Both the position numbers and the translations under genes were made by a program. From the NCBI RefSeq assembly GCF_914271545.1, contig NZ_CAJZAH010000002.1, positions 62,001 to 126,000 on the forward strand: DNA of 64,000 nt, in the 5' to 3' direction. Each line of letters opens with the position of its first letter. Position 1 is the first letter of the stretch. Shown here piece after piece: positions 62,409 through 64,000 of the stretch. This DNA is from Cupriavidus respiraculi (GTDB lineage Bacteria > Pseudomonadota > Gammaproteobacteria > Burkholderiales > Burkholderiaceae). The notes beneath the pieces are model-generated. The model saw only the letters and a program-made list of their open reading frames with translations. It was not told the origin of the DNA and did not search any database.

Positions 62409-63346
62409 GGCCGGCCCTGCCGTTGCGCGGGGCCGGCGAACACCAGCGCCAGCGTGATGGCCAGCGAGGGCAGCAGCGCGAACTCGATTGCCACGATCCA
62501 CACCTTGGCCCATCCCGGCGGATAGTCCAGGAACGCACCCGCCAGCGCCGCGCCGGCCGCCCCGAGCAGCAGGAAGACCGCGGGGCCGACGACCACGCCG
62601 ATGCGCAGCCACCTGCCGCCGATGGCCGGGGCGTCCGCCAGCCCCGACATCATCACCAGCAGCCACATCGCCGCCAGCACCGTCGCCGCCTGGAACTTGC
62701 CGCCCGGATGATCGGCGCCGGCCCACAGCAGGTACAGCGCCACCAGCACGCCGACCGGCACCAGCACGCGCGCGAGCCACGCCAGCATGCCCTCCGGGTC
62801 GGGCGCCGCGGCGAGGCCCGGCCTGCCGCCCCAGAACCGGTCGGGACCCAGCGACCAGACCCCGATCAGCGCAATCAGCAGCACGATCGCCTCGAGCAGG
62901 GTATCGGCCGAGCGAAAGCCGAGCAGCACGGCGGTGATGGGGTTGCCCACCTCCAGTGCTGGCATCGCTTGCGCAACCTGCGGTGCCAGCGTGGGGGCCG
63001 GCTCGGGCAGCAGCAGGAGGCACGCGGCGAGCGGCAGCGCGATCGCGGCCGCCGCGAGCGCCGCCAGTGCGCGTCTCGTGCGTGCGGTACGCGTCGTTCC
63101 GGCCGGTTCCGCGCCGCCACCGAGCCGTGCCGCGGCGCCGATCAGCAGCGCGCCGGTCAGACCCGCGCCGATGGCTGCCTCGGTCATCGCCACGTCCACC
63201 GCCTGCACGCGCAGCCATACGAAGGCCAGCAGCAGGCCATACGACACGAAGCACGCCACGGCGGTGGACAGGCCGCCCGTCACGACGCTGCCCAGCGCGA
63301 GGGCCAGCACGATCAGCACCAGCAGGCCGTCCAGCAGCTCATGCAT
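62405..63346 (-). CDS. Fused MnhA C-terminal (DUF4040) / MnhB subunit
   Basis: A 313-residue membrane protein. Residues about 1-85 match the C-terminal part of MnhA, VTGGLSTAVACFVSYGLLLA then VAMTEAAIGAGLTGALLIGA. A middle hydrophobic region follows, and residues about 185-310 are MnhB, with DHPGGKFQAATVLAAMWLLV as the signature. In ordinary Mrp loci the first part ends the large MnhA protein; here it is fused directly to MnhB. ATG 63346 follows GGGGAG and overlaps the MnhG end by eight bases. Confidence 0.85.
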   Translation of the reverse strand: MHELLDGLLVLIVLALALGSVVTGGLSTAVACFVSYGLLLAFVWLRVQAVDVAMTEAAIGAGLTGALLIGAAARLGGGAEPAGTTRTARTRRALAALAAAAIALPLAACLLLLPEPAPTLAPQVAQAMPALEVGNPITAVLLGFRSADTLLEAIVLLIALIGVWSLGPDRFWGGRPGLAAAPDPEGMLAWLARVLVPVGVLVALYLLWAGADHPGGKFQAATVLAAMWLLVMMSGLADAPAIGGRWLRIGVVVGPAVFLLLGAAGAALAGAFLDYPPGWAKVWIVAIEFALLPSLAITLALVFAGPAQRQGRP

Positions 63347-63635
63347 CGGCGGCTCCCCGCGCGTGAATGGCGCGCGCCAGCAATTGCGACACCACCGCCG
63401 AGGCCAGCAGCACCAGCAGCCAGACCAGCACCAGCTTGAGGCCATCGACCGGCCGGTCCATCTGCGGCAGCACGCCGAGCGCCACCAGCCCGACCCCTAG
63501 ATTGTCGGCCTTGGTCAGCGCATGCAGGCGCGTCAGCGTGTCGGGAAAACGCAGCAGGCCGACCGTGCCGGCGAGGAAGAAGAAGGCGCCCGCGATCACG
63601 CAGGCCACGGTGAAGGCATGGGCAAGTACCGTCAT
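63339..63635 (-). CDS. mnhG: Mrp-type antiporter subunit G
   Basis: A 98-residue protein with three helices; FFFLAGTVGLLRFPDTLTRL and HALTKADNLGVG form the MnhG/MrpG signature. ATG 63635 overlaps the MnhF stop by four bases. Confidence 0.92.
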   Translation of the reverse strand: MTVLAHAFTVACVIAGAFFFLAGTVGLLRFPDTLTRLHALTKADNLGVGLVALGVLPQMDRPVDGLKLVLVWLLVLLASAVVSQLLARAIHARGAADA

Positions 63636-63928
63636 GGTCGGCCTCCGGACCCCGGCGCCGCGCCGGCCTCGTGCGCGCGCTTCATGGCCGCCCTGACGAA
63701 GGCGATCGCCATGAAGGCCGCCAGCACCGCGAGAATCAGCGCCACGTCGAGCACCGCGGGCATGCGCGTGGCGGCTCCGAGCAGCAGCATCGCGCCGATG
63801 CCACCGGTACCCAGCAGCTGCACCGCCATCATCAGGTCGAACACCTCGCGCCGGCGCAGGATCGCCACCAGCCCGAAGCCGACCACGACCAGCACGGCGA
63901 TGGTGGCGCCCAGCAGGAAGTCAGTCAT
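63632..63928 (-). CDS. mnhF: Mrp-type antiporter subunit F
   Basis: A 98-residue membrane protein with three helices. The segment DLMMAVQLLGTGGIGAMLLL followed by LDVALILAVLAAFMAIAF is typical of MnhF/MrpF. Its start overlaps the upstream gene's stop (ATGA). Confidence 0.9.
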   Translation of the reverse strand: MTDFLLGATIAVLVVVGFGLVAILRRREVFDLMMAVQLLGTGGIGAMLLLGAATRMPAVLDVALILAVLAAFMAIAFVRAAMKRAHEAGAAPGSGGRP

Positions 63929-64000
63929 GGCGCGCTCCGGGCAGCAGCACGCCGGCGAGGCGCGCCTCCTCCGCCGCCATCTGCCGGGCGATCGGCCGCG
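63925..64000 (-). CDS. C-terminal end of a further Mrp gene, probably subunit E (partial)
   Basis: An open frame enters from the window edge (codons in phase from 63999) and stops at TGA 63927-63925, overlapping the MnhF start by four bases. Only 24 residues are visible, rich in Gly, Ala and Arg and hydrophilic, so identity comes from position: MnhE precedes MnhF in known operons. Confidence 0.45.
   Translation of the reverse strand, partial: AADRPADGGGGGAPRRRAAARSAP

Overview
The window looks like a chromosome segment of a GC-rich betaproteobacterium of the Burkholderiales, most probably Cupriavidus or a close relative. The grounds are the high GC, the many solitary Bug/TctC-type periplasmic receptors, the abundant CoA-dependent catabolic genes each with its own LysR, IclR or LacI regulator, the ISNCY-type insertion sequences and FhaB/CdiA-type toxin remnants. 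The genus is an inference. No rRNA, tRNA or CRISPR array was seen.

Layout. (1) 1-9793, plus strand: a tightly packed operon with an amidase (cut by the window edge), a dipeptide-type ABC transporter (binding protein, two permeases, fused ATPase), a 2-hydroxyacid dehydrogenase, an alpha/beta hydrolase, a PaiB-like flavoprotein and a class II aldolase, facing a convergent IclR regulator. (2) 10714-13869: an MFS exporter and a short-chain dehydrogenase divergent from a LysR gene. (3) 13870-20240: a lower-GC accessory island. It holds two decayed C-terminal toxin fragments of contact-dependent/polymorphic toxin type, each followed by a small immunity-like gene (the second Imm8-like), a broken kptA (RNA 2'-phosphotransferase) between them, two ISNCY elements in tandem 5 bp apart, and a ~220-270 bp direct repeat on both sides of the second toxin cassette plus the ISs. 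(4) 20474-25873: an aspartate 4-decarboxylase gene between two aspartate:alanine antiporter genes, which together could form a decarboxylation/antiport energy cycle. (5) 25909-34012: CoA-transferase plus Bug receptor with a divergent LysR gene; then a secreted alkylsulfatase and a GMC alcohol oxidoreductase with a divergent LysR gene, arranged like sdsA/sdsB for alkyl sulfate use.

(6) 34007-44930: an acyl-CoA catabolic region in two blocks. The first (VOC protein, SDR; divergently Bug, SnoaL-like, cupin dioxygenase-like) surrounds two perfect LacI-type palindromes exactly 100 bp apart, and the LacI-family gene lies beside them. The second (OB-fold protein, thiolase, SDR, enoyl-CoA hydratase, Bug, PaaI thioesterase, CoA-transferase) is preceded by a TTGAG-N5-CTCAA site that recurs in front of the LysR gene at the far end of the block, which suggests that LysR controls it. 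(7) 46080-50043: a three-subunit molybdenum aldehyde oxidoreductase of PaoABC type, followed by a cyclic-nucleotide-binding/thioredoxin-reductase-like fusion, a secreted 12-residue-repeat protein and a zinc alcohol dehydrogenase. (8) 53859-58806, minus strand: DUF2950 and DUF3300 envelope proteins, an exported small beta protein, a 49-residue membrane peptide with a strong promoter, and an orphan outer-membrane efflux lipoprotein. (9) 58877-64000, minus strand: a Mrp/Mnh-type cation/proton antiporter operon with overlapping genes in the order (E)-F-G-A'B-C-D-D', running off the window end.

The most unusual parts are the toxin/kptA/immunity graveyard with its flanking repeats, the paired operators that tie regulators to operons, the duplicated aspartate antiporter around a single decarboxylase, and the permuted Mrp operon.
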